A stretch of DNA of 64,000 bases from Alcanivoracaceae bacterium (GCA_023146255.1 JAGLCJ010000007.1:58168-122167); one strand, 5' to 3'; shown: positions 38,744-47,679, numbered from the stretch's first letter. Notes: a model not told the origin generated them from the letters alone. Numbers and translations: made by a program.

Positions 38744-40063
38744 ATGACCACTGCTGACCTGATTATTCATGCCCGCTGGATCATCCCGGTAGAAGGCTCC
38801 GCCACCCTTGCGCAGCATGCTTTGGTGGTCCGCGATGGCCTGATCGCCGATATTCTGCCGTCTGACCGGGTCGAAGGCCGCTGGCAGGCGCCGAAGGTAC
38901 TGCAGCTGGATCAGCATGCCCTGACCCCCGGCTTTATTAATGCCCACACCCACGCCGCCATGAACCTGTTCCGCGGGCTGGCCGACGACCTGCCGCTGAT
39001 GACCTGGCTGGAGCAGCATATCTGGCCGGCCGAGGGTAAATGGATCAGCGACGAGTTTGTTCACGATGGCACCCGTTTTGCCTGCGCCGAGATGATCCGC
39101 GGCGGTACCACCTGCTTTGCCGATATGTATTTCTTTCCCGAGGCCAGCGCCCGGGCCGCGAAAGAGGCTGGCCTGCGGGCGGTGCTGTTCTCGCCGCTGC
39201 TGGATTTCCCGACGCCGATGGCGCAGGGGCCGGATGACTATCTTCGATTGGCGCTCGCGGCGCACGACAACTGGCGCCACGAGCCGCTGATCCAGATCGG
39301 CTTTGGCCCGCATGCGCCCTATACCGTTTCGGATGCGCCGCTGGCGAAGCTGCTGACCTATGCCGAGGAACTGGATCTGCCGATCATGATGCATATCCAC
39401 GAAACCGCTGGCGAAATCATGATGGCCACCGCCGATGGCGGGCCGCGACCGCTGCAGCGATTGCACGGGCTGGGCCTGCTTGGCCCGCGCCTGCTGGCTG
39501 TGCATATGACCCAGCTGACTGATGATGAAATTGCCCTGCTGGCGCAGACCGGGACTTCGGTGGTGCATTGCCCGGAATCGAACCTGAAGCTGGCCAGTGG
39601 CTTTTGCCCGGTGGAAAAACTGCGCCGCGCCGGGGTCAATGTGGCGCTGGGCACCGATGGCGCCGCCAGCAACAACGATCTGGATATGCCGGGCGAAATG
39701 AAAACTGCGGCGCTGCTGGCCAAGGCCGTGGCCGGTGATGCCGCTGCCCTGCCCGCCGCTGCGGCGCTGGAAATGGCGACGCTGGCCGGCGCCCGGGCGC
39801 TGGGCATCGACAGCCAGACCGGTTCACTGGTTATTGGCAAGCAGGCGGACATGATTGCCATTGATCTGGGCGCGCTGGAAACCCAGCCGCTGTTTGATCC
39901 GGTGGCGCAGATTGTCTATTCCGCCAGCCGGGCGCAGATCACCCATACCTTTGTTGCCGGCCGGGCACTGATGCAAGATCGCGCCCTGACCACCCTGAAT
40001 GAAGCCCGCGTGCTGCGTGATGCACGCGCCTGGGGTGACCGTATCCGTGGAGAGACCGCATGA
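38744..40063 (+). CDS. mtaD: 5-methylthioadenosine / S-adenosylhomocysteine deaminase (TRZ/ATZ amidohydrolase)
   Basis: A 439-aa amidohydrolase. Metal ligands are visible as NAHTHAAMNLFRGLADD (HxH), MHIHETAGE (His) and GTDGAASNN (Asp); GPHAPYTVS is the adenosine-deaminase-like segment. Substrate assignment rests on family and position: in Pseudomonas the MTA deaminase gene stands at this same place before ubiG. The deaminated product would feed the methylthioinosine phosphorylase encoded at 8994. The ATG at 38744 with GGAG upstream gives the normal N-terminus MTTADLIIHARWIIP. Confidence 0.85.
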   Translation: MTTADLIIHARWIIPVEGSATLAQHALVVRDGLIADILPSDRVEGRWQAPKVLQLDQHALTPGFINAHTHAAMNLFRGLADDLPLMTWLEQHIWPAEGKWISDEFVHDGTRFACAEMIRGGTTCFADMYFFPEASARAAKEAGLRAVLFSPLLDFPTPMAQGPDDYLRLALAAHDNWRHEPLIQIGFGPHAPYTVSDAPLAKLLTYAEELDLPIMMHIHETAGEIMMATADGGPRPLQRLHGLGLLGPRLLAVHMTQLTDDEIALLAQTGTSVVHCPESNLKLASGFCPVEKLRRAGVNVALGTDGAASNNDLDMPGEMKTAALLAKAVAGDAAALPAAAALEMATLAGARALGIDSQTGSLVIGKQADMIAIDLGALETQPLFDPVAQIVYSASRAQITHTFVAGRALMQDRALTTLNEARVLRDARAWGDRIRGETA

Positions 40064-40773
40064 ACCAGAGCGCCCGTAACGTCGACGCCGCCGAGATCGC
40101 CAAGTTTGAAGCACTGGCAGAGCGCTGGTGGGATCCGAAATCGGAATTCCGCCCGCTGCATGACATCAACCCGCTGCGCCTGCACTACATCGACGAGCGC
40201 GTGGGCCTGAAAGGCAAAAAGGTGATTGATATCGGCTGCGGCGGCGGCCTGGTGTCGGAAGGGATGGCCCGCCTTGGTGCCACTGTTACCGGCATTGATC
40301 TGGGCGAAGCGCCGCTGGCGGTGGCGCGCCTGCATGCACAAAAAGACGGCATCGAAGTCGAATACCTGAACATTACCGCCGAAGAAATCGCGGCCGAGCG
40401 CGCCGGCCAGTACGACGCCGTGACTTGTCTGGAAATGCTGGAGCATGTGCCGGACCCGGGCGCAGTGATTGCGGCCTGCGCGAAACTGGTCAGGCCGGGC
40501 GGTCAGGTATTTTTCTCGACCATCAACCGCAACCCGAAAGCGTTTGCGCTGGCGATTGTCGGCGCCGAATATATCCTGCGCCTGCTGCCGCGCGGCACGC
40601 ATGAATACGCCAAACTGATCAAGCCATCGGAACTGGCCGGCTGGGCCCGCGATGCCGGCCTGCAACTGAAAGACACCTGCGGCATGCAGTACAATCCGTT
40701 CACCGCCCACGCCAGCCTGAACCGCGATGTCTCGGTGAATTATCTGGTCCACTGCATCAAGGCAGAGGCGTAA
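40060..40773 (+). CDS. ubiG: ubiquinone biosynthesis O-methyltransferase
   Basis: SAM-dependent O-methylation in ubiquinone synthesis. The 237-aa protein has the UbiG signature FEALAERWWDPKSEFRPLHD, the SAM loop VIDIGCGGGLVSEGMARLG and SRTGTHEYAKL-like RGTHEYAKLIKP near the end. It overlaps the upstream stop by 4 nt (ATGA), so it is translationally coupled to the deaminase gene. Confidence 0.95.
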   Translation: MNQSARNVDAAEIAKFEALAERWWDPKSEFRPLHDINPLRLHYIDERVGLKGKKVIDIGCGGGLVSEGMARLGATVTGIDLGEAPLAVARLHAQKDGIEVEYLNITAEEIAAERAGQYDAVTCLEMLEHVPDPGAVIAACAKLVRPGGQVFFSTINRNPKAFALAIVGAEYILRLLPRGTHEYAKLIKPSELAGWARDAGLQLKDTCGMQYNPFTAHASLNRDVSVNYLVHCIKAEA

Positions 40774-41426
40774 TGGCAGACGCAGTATTTTTTGATCTGG
40801 ACGGCACGCTGGTGGACACCGCCCCGGATTTTCATACCGTGCTGAACGCCATGCTTGCGCAAGCCGGAAAGCCGGCGCTGGCCTATGAAAAGGTCCGCGC
40901 CCAGGTGTCCAACGGCGCCCGCGCTGTGGTGCAGGCCGGCTTTGGCGGCGCGCCGGGTGAAGAATATTTTGATGCCGTGCTGGCAGAGTTTCTGGATCGC
41001 TATGTTGGCCATCTGACCGTTGCCAGCCAACTGTTTGCCGGTATGGACGAGGTGCTGGACAAGCTCGATGCCCGGCGCATTCCGTGGGGCATCGTCACCA
41101 ACAAACCGGCCCGCTTCACCACGCCTTTGCTGGCCGGCCTGAAACTGGCCGACCGGGTTGGCCCGGTGATCTGCCCGGACCATGTCGCCGCACGCAAACC
41201 GCACCCGGAGGGTTTGCTGAAAGCTGCCGCCATGGTCGGCGCTGACCCGGCGCGTTGCGTTTATGTCGGCGACCACGACCGCGACATCGCCGCTGGCCGT
41301 AATGCCGGCATGAAAACCATCGGCGTGCTGTTCGGTTATCTCGACGAAGGCGAAGACCCGAAGGACTGGCAAGCGGATATGTACGCGGAGGATGCCGCAG
41401 AGCTGATCCAACTACTGAACCTTTAG
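40773..41426 (+). CDS. mupP: HAD-family phosphatase, probable MupP
   Basis: A 217-aa haloacid-dehalogenase hydrolase: motif I FFDLDGTLVDTAPDF, motif II IVTNKP, then KPHPEGLL with the conserved Lys, and motif IV YVGDHDRDIAAGRNAGM. The gene directly after ubiG in Pseudomonas is MupP, the N-acetylmuramic acid 6-phosphate phosphatase of peptidoglycan recycling; phosphoglycolate phosphatase is the older family name. The start shares one base with the ubiG stop. Confidence 0.85.
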   Translation: MADAVFFDLDGTLVDTAPDFHTVLNAMLAQAGKPALAYEKVRAQVSNGARAVVQAGFGGAPGEEYFDAVLAEFLDRYVGHLTVASQLFAGMDEVLDKLDARRIPWGIVTNKPARFTTPLLAGLKLADRVGPVICPDHVAARKPHPEGLLKAAAMVGADPARCVYVGDHDRDIAAGRNAGMKTIGVLFGYLDEGEDPKDWQADMYAEDAAELIQLLNL

Positions 41427-41456
41427 GGGAGACGGTATCTGCGAAAATCTATTGCT

Positions 41457-41741
41457 GTAGGAGCGATCGATCGACCGCGATACGCTCGGAGAAATCGCGG
41501 CCGGAGAAATCGCGGCCGGTCGGCCGCTCCTACGAAAATCTATTGCTGTAGGAGCGGTCGATCGACCGCGATACGTTCGGAGAAATCGCGGCCGGGAAAA
41601 TCGCGGCCGGTCGGCCGCTCCTACGAAAATCTTTAAACCGGAGCTCCTACGATAATCTATTGCTGTAGGAGCGGTCGATCGACCGCGATACGCTCGGAGA
41701 AATCGCGGCCGGGAAAATCGCGGCCGGTCGGCCGCTCCTAC
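41457..41741. repeat. REP-like array of three 77-bp hairpins
   Basis: Three nearly identical 77-bp units start at 41457, 41548 and 41665. Each opens with GTAGGAGCG(G/A) and closes with CGGCCGCTCCTAC, so each folds into a hairpin. Inside is a doubled AATCGCGGCCGG. Spacers repeat too (GAAAATCTATTGCT), giving a 91-bp period; a 26-bp insertion precedes unit 3. The 350-bp gap between mupP and yciK holds nothing else. No transposase gene is nearby. Confidence 0.9.
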
Positions 41742-41776
41742 GAAAATCTTTAAACCGGAAAGAATCAGGAAACCCC

Positions 41777-42544
41777 ATGACCGACATTCAGCAAGCGGCC
41801 CTCACCTACCAATGCCCGGACAACGCCTTCAAAGACCGCATCATTCTGGTCACCGGCGCCGGTGACGGCATCGGCCGCGCCGCCGCGCTGGCTCTGGCAA
41901 AACACGGTGCCACGGTAATCCTGCTTGGCCGCACCCAGGAAAAACTGGAAGCCGTCTACGACCAGATCAAGGCCATGGGCGCCCCGGAACCGGCCCTCGC
42001 CCCGGTCAATCTGGAAGTCGCCCGACCGGCCGACTACGAAGAACTGGCCGGCATGCTCAGCGACGCCTTCGGCCGCCTTGACGGCATTCTCCACAATGCC
42101 TCGATACTCGGTGACATCACCCCGCTCGACCAGTACGGCTACAGCACCTGGGAAGCGGTGATGCAAGTCAACGTCAACGCCGCCTTCTACCTGACCCGGG
42201 CCATGATGCCGCTGCTGAAAAACTCCGCCGACGCCTCAGTGCTGTTCACCAGCTCCGGTGTCGGCCGCAAGGGCCGGGCATTCTGGGGCGCCTATGCGGT
42301 CAGCAAATTCGCCACCGAAGGCATGATGCAGGTACTCGCCGACGAGCTGGAAAACGTTGCCCCGATCCGGGTCAACTGCATCAACCCCGGTGCCACGGCC
42401 ACAAAAATGCGGGCACTGGCCTACCCGGCCGAAGATGCCAGCACCCTGAAGCGGCCGGAGCAGATTCTGCCGGCCTACCTGTACCTGCTTGGCCCGGCCG
42501 GACGCGGGATTAACGGCCAGTCGCTGGACGCCCAGCTGCGCTGA
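41777..42544 (+). CDS. yciK: YciK-family short-chain dehydrogenase
   Basis: A 255-aa classical SDR. Cofactor motif TGAGDGIGRAAALALAKHG, NAS in LHNASILGD, catalytic Ser in FTSSGVGRKG and YAVSK (Tyr-x-x-x-Lys) all present; INPGATATKM follows. The N-terminal YQCPDNAFKDRIILVTGA is typical of YciK. The substrate is unknown. It stands at the place YciK has in Pseudomonas, after ubiG and mupP, but here separated by a REP-like array. Confidence 0.9.
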   Translation: MTDIQQAALTYQCPDNAFKDRIILVTGAGDGIGRAAALALAKHGATVILLGRTQEKLEAVYDQIKAMGAPEPALAPVNLEVARPADYEELAGMLSDAFGRLDGILHNASILGDITPLDQYGYSTWEAVMQVNVNAAFYLTRAMMPLLKNSADASVLFTSSGVGRKGRAFWGAYAVSKFATEGMMQVLADELENVAPIRVNCINPGATATKMRALAYPAEDASTLKRPEQILPAYLYLLGPAGRGINGQSLDAQLR

Positions 42545-42659
42545 ATCTCCGGCGGCTGACTGACCGAAACGCATTTGCATATGACTCATCGGTCAATCGG
42601 GTTTATGGTGCCTTCACCTAGTCTGTCTGGCATGTACGCCCCAACCGGAGATAACAATA

Positions 42660-43847
42660 ATGAAACGCCTCCTGCCGCTTGCCCTGACTGGCCTGCTTTT
42701 CCTCGCCGGGCCGGTTTTCAGTAGCGAACCGAAAGTTACCCTTACCCCGGAACAGATCGCCGAATTCCAGCGCCTGCTGCCCGGCGTCGAGCTGACCCCG
42801 GAGGTGATCCGGATGATGACCGAGATCAGCCTGAACGCGGAGCTGCCGGTGAACGAGCGGATAAAGGCCATTGCCCGCCTGTCCGGCATCGACAAGCTGC
42901 CGGAGGATCAGCGCCTGCGCCGGGTAATCTGCATCTGGGATCTGGTCGGCCGGAACGGCCCGGTGTTCGGCGCCGCCATGGAAGCCCGCGCCCAGGCACT
43001 GGAATTCAATGTTGATCTGGAAATGGTGCCGTACACCAATGAAGGCGTAATGGTCGAGGAGTTCAAGGCCGGCCGCTGTGATGCCGCGCTGATGAGTGGC
43101 CTGCGTGCCCGCCAGTTCAACAAGTACACCGGCTCCATTGATGCCATTGGCGCGGTGCCGGACCGCGAACATCTTTACACCCTGTTCCAGGTTATCAACC
43201 ATCCGCGTAGCGCCGGCCACATGGTCCGCGGTGAGTATGTCATTCTCGGCGTCTTTCCTGCCGGCGCGGCGTATGTGTTTGTCAATGATCGCAACATCAA
43301 CACGCTTGCCAAGGCCGCCGGAAAAAAAGTCGCCGTGCTGGACTACGACCCGATACAGGCAAAAATGATCGCCGGCGTTGGCGCCACCCCGGTGGCCACA
43401 GATATTACCCGGGCGCCGGGCATGTTCAATAACGGCGTGGTCGATATTCTTGCCGCCCCGTTACTCGCCTATGAATTTCTTGAGCTTTACAAAGGCATGA
43501 GCCCGAACGGCGGCATTATCAATTACCCGCTGGCCCAGATCACCATGCAGCTGGTGGGCCGCACTGAAAAATTCCCCAACGAGATTGCGCAACTGGTTCG
43601 CGAATCCTCGTTTGAACAATATGACCGGATTATCGCCATGGTCTCGCAGGAGGAGGTCAAGGTGCCGGAGCGCTGGTGGATTCCGATTCCGGAAGCGGAC
43701 ATGAGGGAGTATGGCATCATGATGCAGCAGTCGCGTATTTCGCTGCGCGAAATGGACTACTACGACGCCGACATGTTGTCACTGCAACGCCGCATTCGAT
43801 GCAAGTTCGCCCCGGAAAAAGGCGAGTGCGTCAACCCGGTTGAATAA
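42660..43847 (+). CDS. periplasmic solute-binding protein, DUF6091-like TRAP component, paralog 1
   Basis: A 395-aa exported protein with signal peptide MKRLLPLALTGLLFLAGPVF. Residues about 80-395 align well with the proteins at 46618 and 54304: ICIWDLVGRNGPVFGAA, AGRCDAALMSGLRARQFNKY, GVFPAGAAYVFVNDRNINTL and the C-terminal RCKFAPEKGECVNPVE. Four Cys are shared by all three and may form two disulfides. Only this paralog has an extra segment of about 60 residues after the signal peptide. The permease gene at 47822 and TatT gene at 45517 make a TRAP (TPAT) role likely; the ligand is unknown. Confidence 0.8.
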   Translation: MKRLLPLALTGLLFLAGPVFSSEPKVTLTPEQIAEFQRLLPGVELTPEVIRMMTEISLNAELPVNERIKAIARLSGIDKLPEDQRLRRVICIWDLVGRNGPVFGAAMEARAQALEFNVDLEMVPYTNEGVMVEEFKAGRCDAALMSGLRARQFNKYTGSIDAIGAVPDREHLYTLFQVINHPRSAGHMVRGEYVILGVFPAGAAYVFVNDRNINTLAKAAGKKVAVLDYDPIQAKMIAGVGATPVATDITRAPGMFNNGVVDILAAPLLAYEFLELYKGMSPNGGIINYPLAQITMQLVGRTEKFPNEIAQLVRESSFEQYDRIIAMVSQEEVKVPERWWIPIPEADMREYGIMMQQSRISLREMDYYDADMLSLQRRIRCKFAPEKGECVNPVE

Positions 43848-43860
43848 ACACTTTACAGCC

Positions 43861-43881
43861 TGCGCCCCGACACGGGGCGCA
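43861..43881. terminator. hairpin between convergent genes
   Basis: TGCGCCCCG-ACA-CGGGGCGCA, a perfect 9-bp stem with a 3-nt loop, 13 nt past one stop and 14 nt before the other. There is no T-run, so terminator function is likely but not certain. Confidence 0.55.
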
Positions 43882-43895
43882 TTCCCGGACAGAAG

Positions 43896-45263
43896 TCAGT
43901 GCAGCAAGCCCTTGGGAAGCTCCACTTCATCAAGCCCGCCCCAGATATCCACCCGCGCATCGGCGAACAGATCCAGCTCCGGCGCCAACGCCTGCACATA
44001 ACGGTCAAAGTAGAGAAACTGTTTCAGCAGCAGGGCGAACTCGCGCGGGAAACGAATGCCGTGCTCCTCACCGATACGGATCAGATCGAGCAGCAGACGG
44101 TTCACTTCCCGATCATTACGATCGCCCTGTACCAGACTGGACGGATCAACATTCATCAGCCGGTCCTGCAGCTTCTCGATATCCCGGGCCAGTGCATCGA
44201 CGTTGACCTCTTCGCGGGTCATGCCGATTACCGCCATGGCCTCGGCGATAATCCGGTTGTCACCCCGACCGATGCCGTCAAACAGTTTCGCCATTGCCTC
44301 CCATGTGGATTTCCTGACCTGACCGACAATGCCGAAATCGATAAAGCCGACCCGGCCATCTTCCAGCAACATCAGGTTGCCGGCGTGCACATCCGCGTGG
44401 AAAAAATCACACAGCATCAGGCTGGAGAACCAGGTGTTCAATGCGCCAATCAGGGTTTCCGCCGGATCCGGCGTATATTTTCTCAGCACTTCAATATCCG
44501 TCAGTGGCACCCCGAAGAAACGCTCCATGGTCAGCACTCGACGGCTCGACAACTCCGGGTACGGACGTGGCGCCACCGCCATGGTGTTGCCGGTACTCTG
44601 GAGAAATTCATTGAACCGACGCAGGTGATCGGCTTCGAGTTCGAAGTTGCACTCCTCCAGCATCGACGCCTGCAGCTCTTCGATTACTCCGGAAATGGCC
44701 GAGCGCGAGAAACCGGGAGCCAGGCCTTCGAAAAGTCTGGCGGTGAAATAAATAAAATTGAAATCCGCCAGCAGCACATGCCGGACATTCGGCTTCTGTA
44801 CCTTGATGACCACTTCATCACCATTGTGCAGACGGGCAGCATGGACCTGGGCAATCGAGGCCGAGGCCAACGGCTTGGGATCGACCCAGGCGTACAGTTG
44901 CTCCAGCGAACTGCCAAGCTCGGTCTCGATGCTGCGACGGATGTAGTGAAACGGCAGCGGCGGCGTTCGGTCCAGACACTTCTGGAATTCCTCGACATAT
45001 TCGTCCGGGAAGATCGACGGCGAACTGGCAACGAACTGGCCGAGCTTGATATAGGTCGTGCCGAGCTCCTCGAAGGTCTGCCGCAGCAGCCTTGCCAGCG
45101 GCGGCCGGTCACCCATCAGCCAGCCCGTGCCGGTGCGCGTCAGGACCGACACGGTTTGCAGAATACGCAGACCCCCGCGCGCGGCGGACATCGCCAGACC
45201 GAGCCCGCTACGACCCTGTTCCAGCATGATCTGTGTTTCCCGTTGACTGCCGGTCTTGCTCAT
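43896..45263 (-). CDS. ABC1/UbiB-family atypical kinase
   Basis: A 455-aa protein of the ABC1 kinase group. The family's KxGQ motif is YIKLGQFVASSPSIFP, the Ala-rich loop is ASASIAQVHAA, the ATP-site Lys is in VVIKVQKP, and the catalytic and metal motifs are FFHADVHAGN and GFIDFGIVG. Family members support ubiquinone synthesis or lipid handling. The ATG at 45263 has GAGGG upstream. It is a lone gene on the opposite strand between TRAP components, not in the ubiE-ubiJ-ubiB operon, so it is probably a second, specialised copy. Confidence 0.85.
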   Translation of the reverse strand: MSKTGSQRETQIMLEQGRSGLGLAMSAARGGLRILQTVSVLTRTGTGWLMGDRPPLARLLRQTFEELGTTYIKLGQFVASSPSIFPDEYVEEFQKCLDRTPPLPFHYIRRSIETELGSSLEQLYAWVDPKPLASASIAQVHAARLHNGDEVVIKVQKPNVRHVLLADFNFIYFTARLFEGLAPGFSRSAISGVIEELQASMLEECNFELEADHLRRFNEFLQSTGNTMAVAPRPYPELSSRRVLTMERFFGVPLTDIEVLRKYTPDPAETLIGALNTWFSSLMLCDFFHADVHAGNLMLLEDGRVGFIDFGIVGQVRKSTWEAMAKLFDGIGRGDNRIIAEAMAVIGMTREEVNVDALARDIEKLQDRLMNVDPSSLVQGDRNDREVNRLLLDLIRIGEEHGIRFPREFALLLKQFLYFDRYVQALAPELDLFADARVDIWGGLDEVELPKGLLH

Positions 45264-45400
45264 CCTGCCCTCGCTCAATACCAAATGGGGCGCAATTGTT
45301 ACTGATCCACCAGCGGGACGGAATCAGTCATACGACGGATGAAGTAAGGATCGGCCGTTTGGCTGATAGCAACCTGTCCTCACAGTAACAGTCAGGTTGC

Positions 45401-45472
45401 GTTTTGTAACCGCCGGCTTGTGCCCCTGCGGGCCATTCGGTAGTTTAGGCACCCTTGCCAGAGTTACAAAAC
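45401..45472. promoter_or_regulatory. inverted repeats upstream of the TatT gene
   Basis: GTTTTGTAAC (45401-45410) and its exact complement GTTACAAAAC (45463-45472) lie 52 nt apart in the 253-bp region before the TatT start. A second pair, AACCTG (45371-45376) and CAGGTT (45393-45398), lies just before. The region holds no gene. These could be operator half-sites, but no regulator is known. Confidence 0.35.
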
Positions 45473-45516
45473 AACAATAGCAACAGGATTTCACAACAAT
45501 AACCGGAGAAGCTCCA

Positions 45517-46548
45517 ATGATCCCGACTGCCTTCCTGCCCTCCCCGTCTGCTGCGCTACGCGCTGTGTTGCTGGGCGCTTCGCTGCTGATACTGCAAGGC
45601 TGCGGCATGGTCTACAAAACCACCGGTGACGTTCTGATGGGCTTCGGTCGGTCAGAAATGCTGCCGCACATGATGGCCGATGACGACACCCGCATTGCCT
45701 GCGCCGCTGGCGAGGCACAGACCCCGCTGCTGCTCGCTTTCGAGCGGGTCGGATCAAACCCGGACAAGCTCGCGGTACTGATGTATGTCACCGCATCAAG
45801 CTGCACTGACGATCTGGCACTGGAGCAGGAGCTGCGTTACCTGCGCGCCGTCAAACAGGGCAATGTGGGCGAAGCCCAGGATGCCCGCATCCTGCAGAAA
45901 CGCTACGCCGCCATGTCGGCCAAACGCCAGTACGAGGCCTATCGCCGCCTGATGTCCGCTTTCAACAATCCGAAAGATGGCGAGTGCCCGAAACTGAAAA
46001 AGGAATTCGACCAGCTGGTATGGATGATCGGCATGGTCGGTGGCGTTCAGGCGCTGCTGAATGACAGTGTGGCTGATGGCTCGGTGGGTGTACCCCGCGA
46101 TATCGCCGCCAAGGTCGAGCGCGGCGCGGCCTGCCTGAACAATGATCAGTGGTGGGGTGCCCCGCGCGGCATTCGTGCCTCGATCTGGAATATCCTGCCG
46201 ATGCTGGCCCCGGCCAACGCCCAGTCCTGGGAAGAATTGCAAAAAGCTGCTGATGCCGGCTTCCGTGATGGTGTTCGCCTCGGCAGCGCCATGTACGTAC
46301 TGGCTGCCTACAGCAAGGGTGACGATGCCCACCTGCGCAAGGCGATCCGTGATTTCGCTGCCAACGACAAGAATATCAACCCCGAATACCGGATGATGGA
46401 TGTCATGGCAGGCTCGATCATCGGCGGTATCTCTGACCGGATGTGGACTGAAGCGACCGGTCGCCGCACCCCCCTGGGCGGTCTCGGCACATTCTGGGAC
46501 GACGCTGCCAAAAGCCAGCCGACCATGAATATTGACGACCTGCTGTAA
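45517..46548 (+). CDS. TatT-family lipoprotein of a TRAP transporter (TPAT)
   Basis: A 343-aa lipoprotein: signal peptide with lipobox LQGC (Cys29). The rest is alpha-helical and TPR-like, as in TatT, the TPR protein first described with a TRAP transporter in Treponema (Tp0956). Recognisable conserved stretches include RDGVRLGSAMYVLAAY and the Asn/Trp-rich WWGAPRGIRASIW. TatT proteins trimerise and bind the periplasmic TatP subunit. Here the binding protein at 46618 and the fused permease at 47822 follow directly. CGGAGAAG precedes the ATG. Confidence 0.78.
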   Translation: MIPTAFLPSPSAALRAVLLGASLLILQGCGMVYKTTGDVLMGFGRSEMLPHMMADDDTRIACAAGEAQTPLLLAFERVGSNPDKLAVLMYVTASSCTDDLALEQELRYLRAVKQGNVGEAQDARILQKRYAAMSAKRQYEAYRRLMSAFNNPKDGECPKLKKEFDQLVWMIGMVGGVQALLNDSVADGSVGVPRDIAAKVERGAACLNNDQWWGAPRGIRASIWNILPMLAPANAQSWEELQKAADAGFRDGVRLGSAMYVLAAYSKGDDAHLRKAIRDFAANDKNINPEYRMMDVMAGSIIGGISDRMWTEATGRRTPLGGLGTFWDDAAKSQPTMNIDDLL

Positions 46549-46554
46549 TCAGAC

Positions 46555-46575
46555 CGGGGCGGCGGCGCCGCCCCG
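46555..46575 (+). terminator. GC-rich hairpin after the TatT gene
   Basis: CGGGGCGGCG and CGCCGCCCCG are exact complements around one base, so the loop must open by a few pairs. It is followed by TATTTGT, a weak T-run. It could reduce read-through from the lipoprotein gene into the binding-protein gene, changing their ratio. Confidence 0.45.
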
Positions 46576-46617
46576 TATTTGTGCGAATGATCTGCTTTCC
46601 GCCAGAGAGAATTGACC

Positions 46618-47631
46618 ATGTTTCAGCGTAAACTTGTTTGCCTTGCCGCAGCCGCGGCACTCAGCCTTGCCACCCTGCCAGCCGCCGCCGCAGAGAAGCG
46701 CACCCTGTGCGTATTCGACATCGTTGGCCAGTCTGGCGATGTGTTCAACATGATGCGCGACTATCGCACCGCCGCCCTGGCCTGGGGCGTGGACTTTGAC
46801 CTCAAGGTTTATACTGATGAGAAAATCACCACCGAGGATCTGAAGGCTGGCCAGTGTGATGCCGCTGCTATCACCGGCATTCGTGGCCGCTCACTGAACT
46901 CCTACACCGGCAGCCTGGACTCGGTCGGCTCGCTGCCGTCCTATCGCCATGTTCAGGAAGTCATCAAAATCCTTTCCAGCGGCCATCCGAAAATCAACGA
47001 GAAACTGGTTAGCGGTCAGTTTGAAGTAGTCGGTGTGGCGCCGATGGGTGCGGCCTACCTGTTCGTCAAGGATCGCTCCATCAACAACGTCAACAAGCTG
47101 GCCGGCAAATCCATCTCGGTGATGGAATATGACGAGGCCCAGGCCAAGATGGCGGCCCGGGTTGGCATGTCGCCGGTACTGTCCGACATCACCAACTTTG
47201 CCGGTCGTTTCAACAACGGTAACGTGGATATCTGCTTTGCCCCGGTGATCGCCTACTCGGCGCTGGAGCTGTACAAGGGCATGCAGGCCAACGGCGGCAT
47301 CGTTGATTATGTTCTCGGCCAGCTCACCCTGCAGATTATTACCCGTCACGAGCGCTTCCCGGCCGGGTTTGGTACCAAATCGCGCCAATATATCCTCACC
47401 CAGTTTGATCAGGCCATGCGCATTATCGAGAACGCCGAACAGGAAGTGGACCAGAAGTGGTGGATCCGCATTCCGGAAGCTGACCGCGTGCGTTATGACG
47501 CCATGATGCGTGAATCGCGCATTGCCCTGCGTGACGAAGGTGTCTATGACGGCGACATGATGCGCCTGCTGCGTGGTGTCCGCTGCAAGCTGGATGCCTC
47601 CCGTGCCGAGTGCGTCAATCCGCAGGAATAA
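46618..47631 (+). CDS. periplasmic solute-binding protein, DUF6091-like TRAP component, paralog 2 (TatP)
   Basis: A 337-aa exported protein: signal peptide to about residue 24 (LATLPAAAA), then TLCVFDIVGQSGDVFNMM, AGQCDAAAITGIRGRSLNSY, GVAPMGAAYLFVKDRSINNV, FAGRFNNGNVDICFAPVIAY and the C-terminal RCKLDASRAECVNPQE. It lies between the TatT lipoprotein and the QM permease genes, so this is the likely cognate binding protein. The ATG at 46618 was preferred over a TTG two codons earlier; AGAGAGA lies upstream. Confidence 0.82.
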   Translation: MFQRKLVCLAAAAALSLATLPAAAAEKRTLCVFDIVGQSGDVFNMMRDYRTAALAWGVDFDLKVYTDEKITTEDLKAGQCDAAAITGIRGRSLNSYTGSLDSVGSLPSYRHVQEVIKILSSGHPKINEKLVSGQFEVVGVAPMGAAYLFVKDRSINNVNKLAGKSISVMEYDEAQAKMAARVGMSPVLSDITNFAGRFNNGNVDICFAPVIAYSALELYKGMQANGGIVDYVLGQLTLQIITRHERFPAGFGTKSRQYILTQFDQAMRIIENAEQEVDQKWWIRIPEADRVRYDAMMRESRIALRDEGVYDGDMMRLLRGVRCKLDASRAECVNPQE

Positions 47632-47653
47632 CCGGCACAGTTGTACTCCGGAG

Positions 47654-47679
47654 CAATTGCGGTTTTTTAGCCGCAATTG
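47654..47679 (+). terminator. weak hairpin after paralog 2
   Basis: CAATTGCGG and CCGCAATTG are perfect 9-bp arms with the loop TTTTTTAG. The T-run is in the loop rather than after the stem, so termination is doubtful. It lies in the 190-bp gap before the permease gene, which holds no other gene. Confidence 0.35.

Noticed and set aside
41457..41741. Possible CRISPR array
   Set aside because: The units are 77-bp hairpins and the spacers are identical to each other, not unique. No cas genes are nearby. It is a REP-like array.
43899..45305. Open plus-strand frame of 468 codons opposite the ABC1 kinase
   Set aside because: The minus-strand kinase has all catalytic motifs; the plus-strand product has none.
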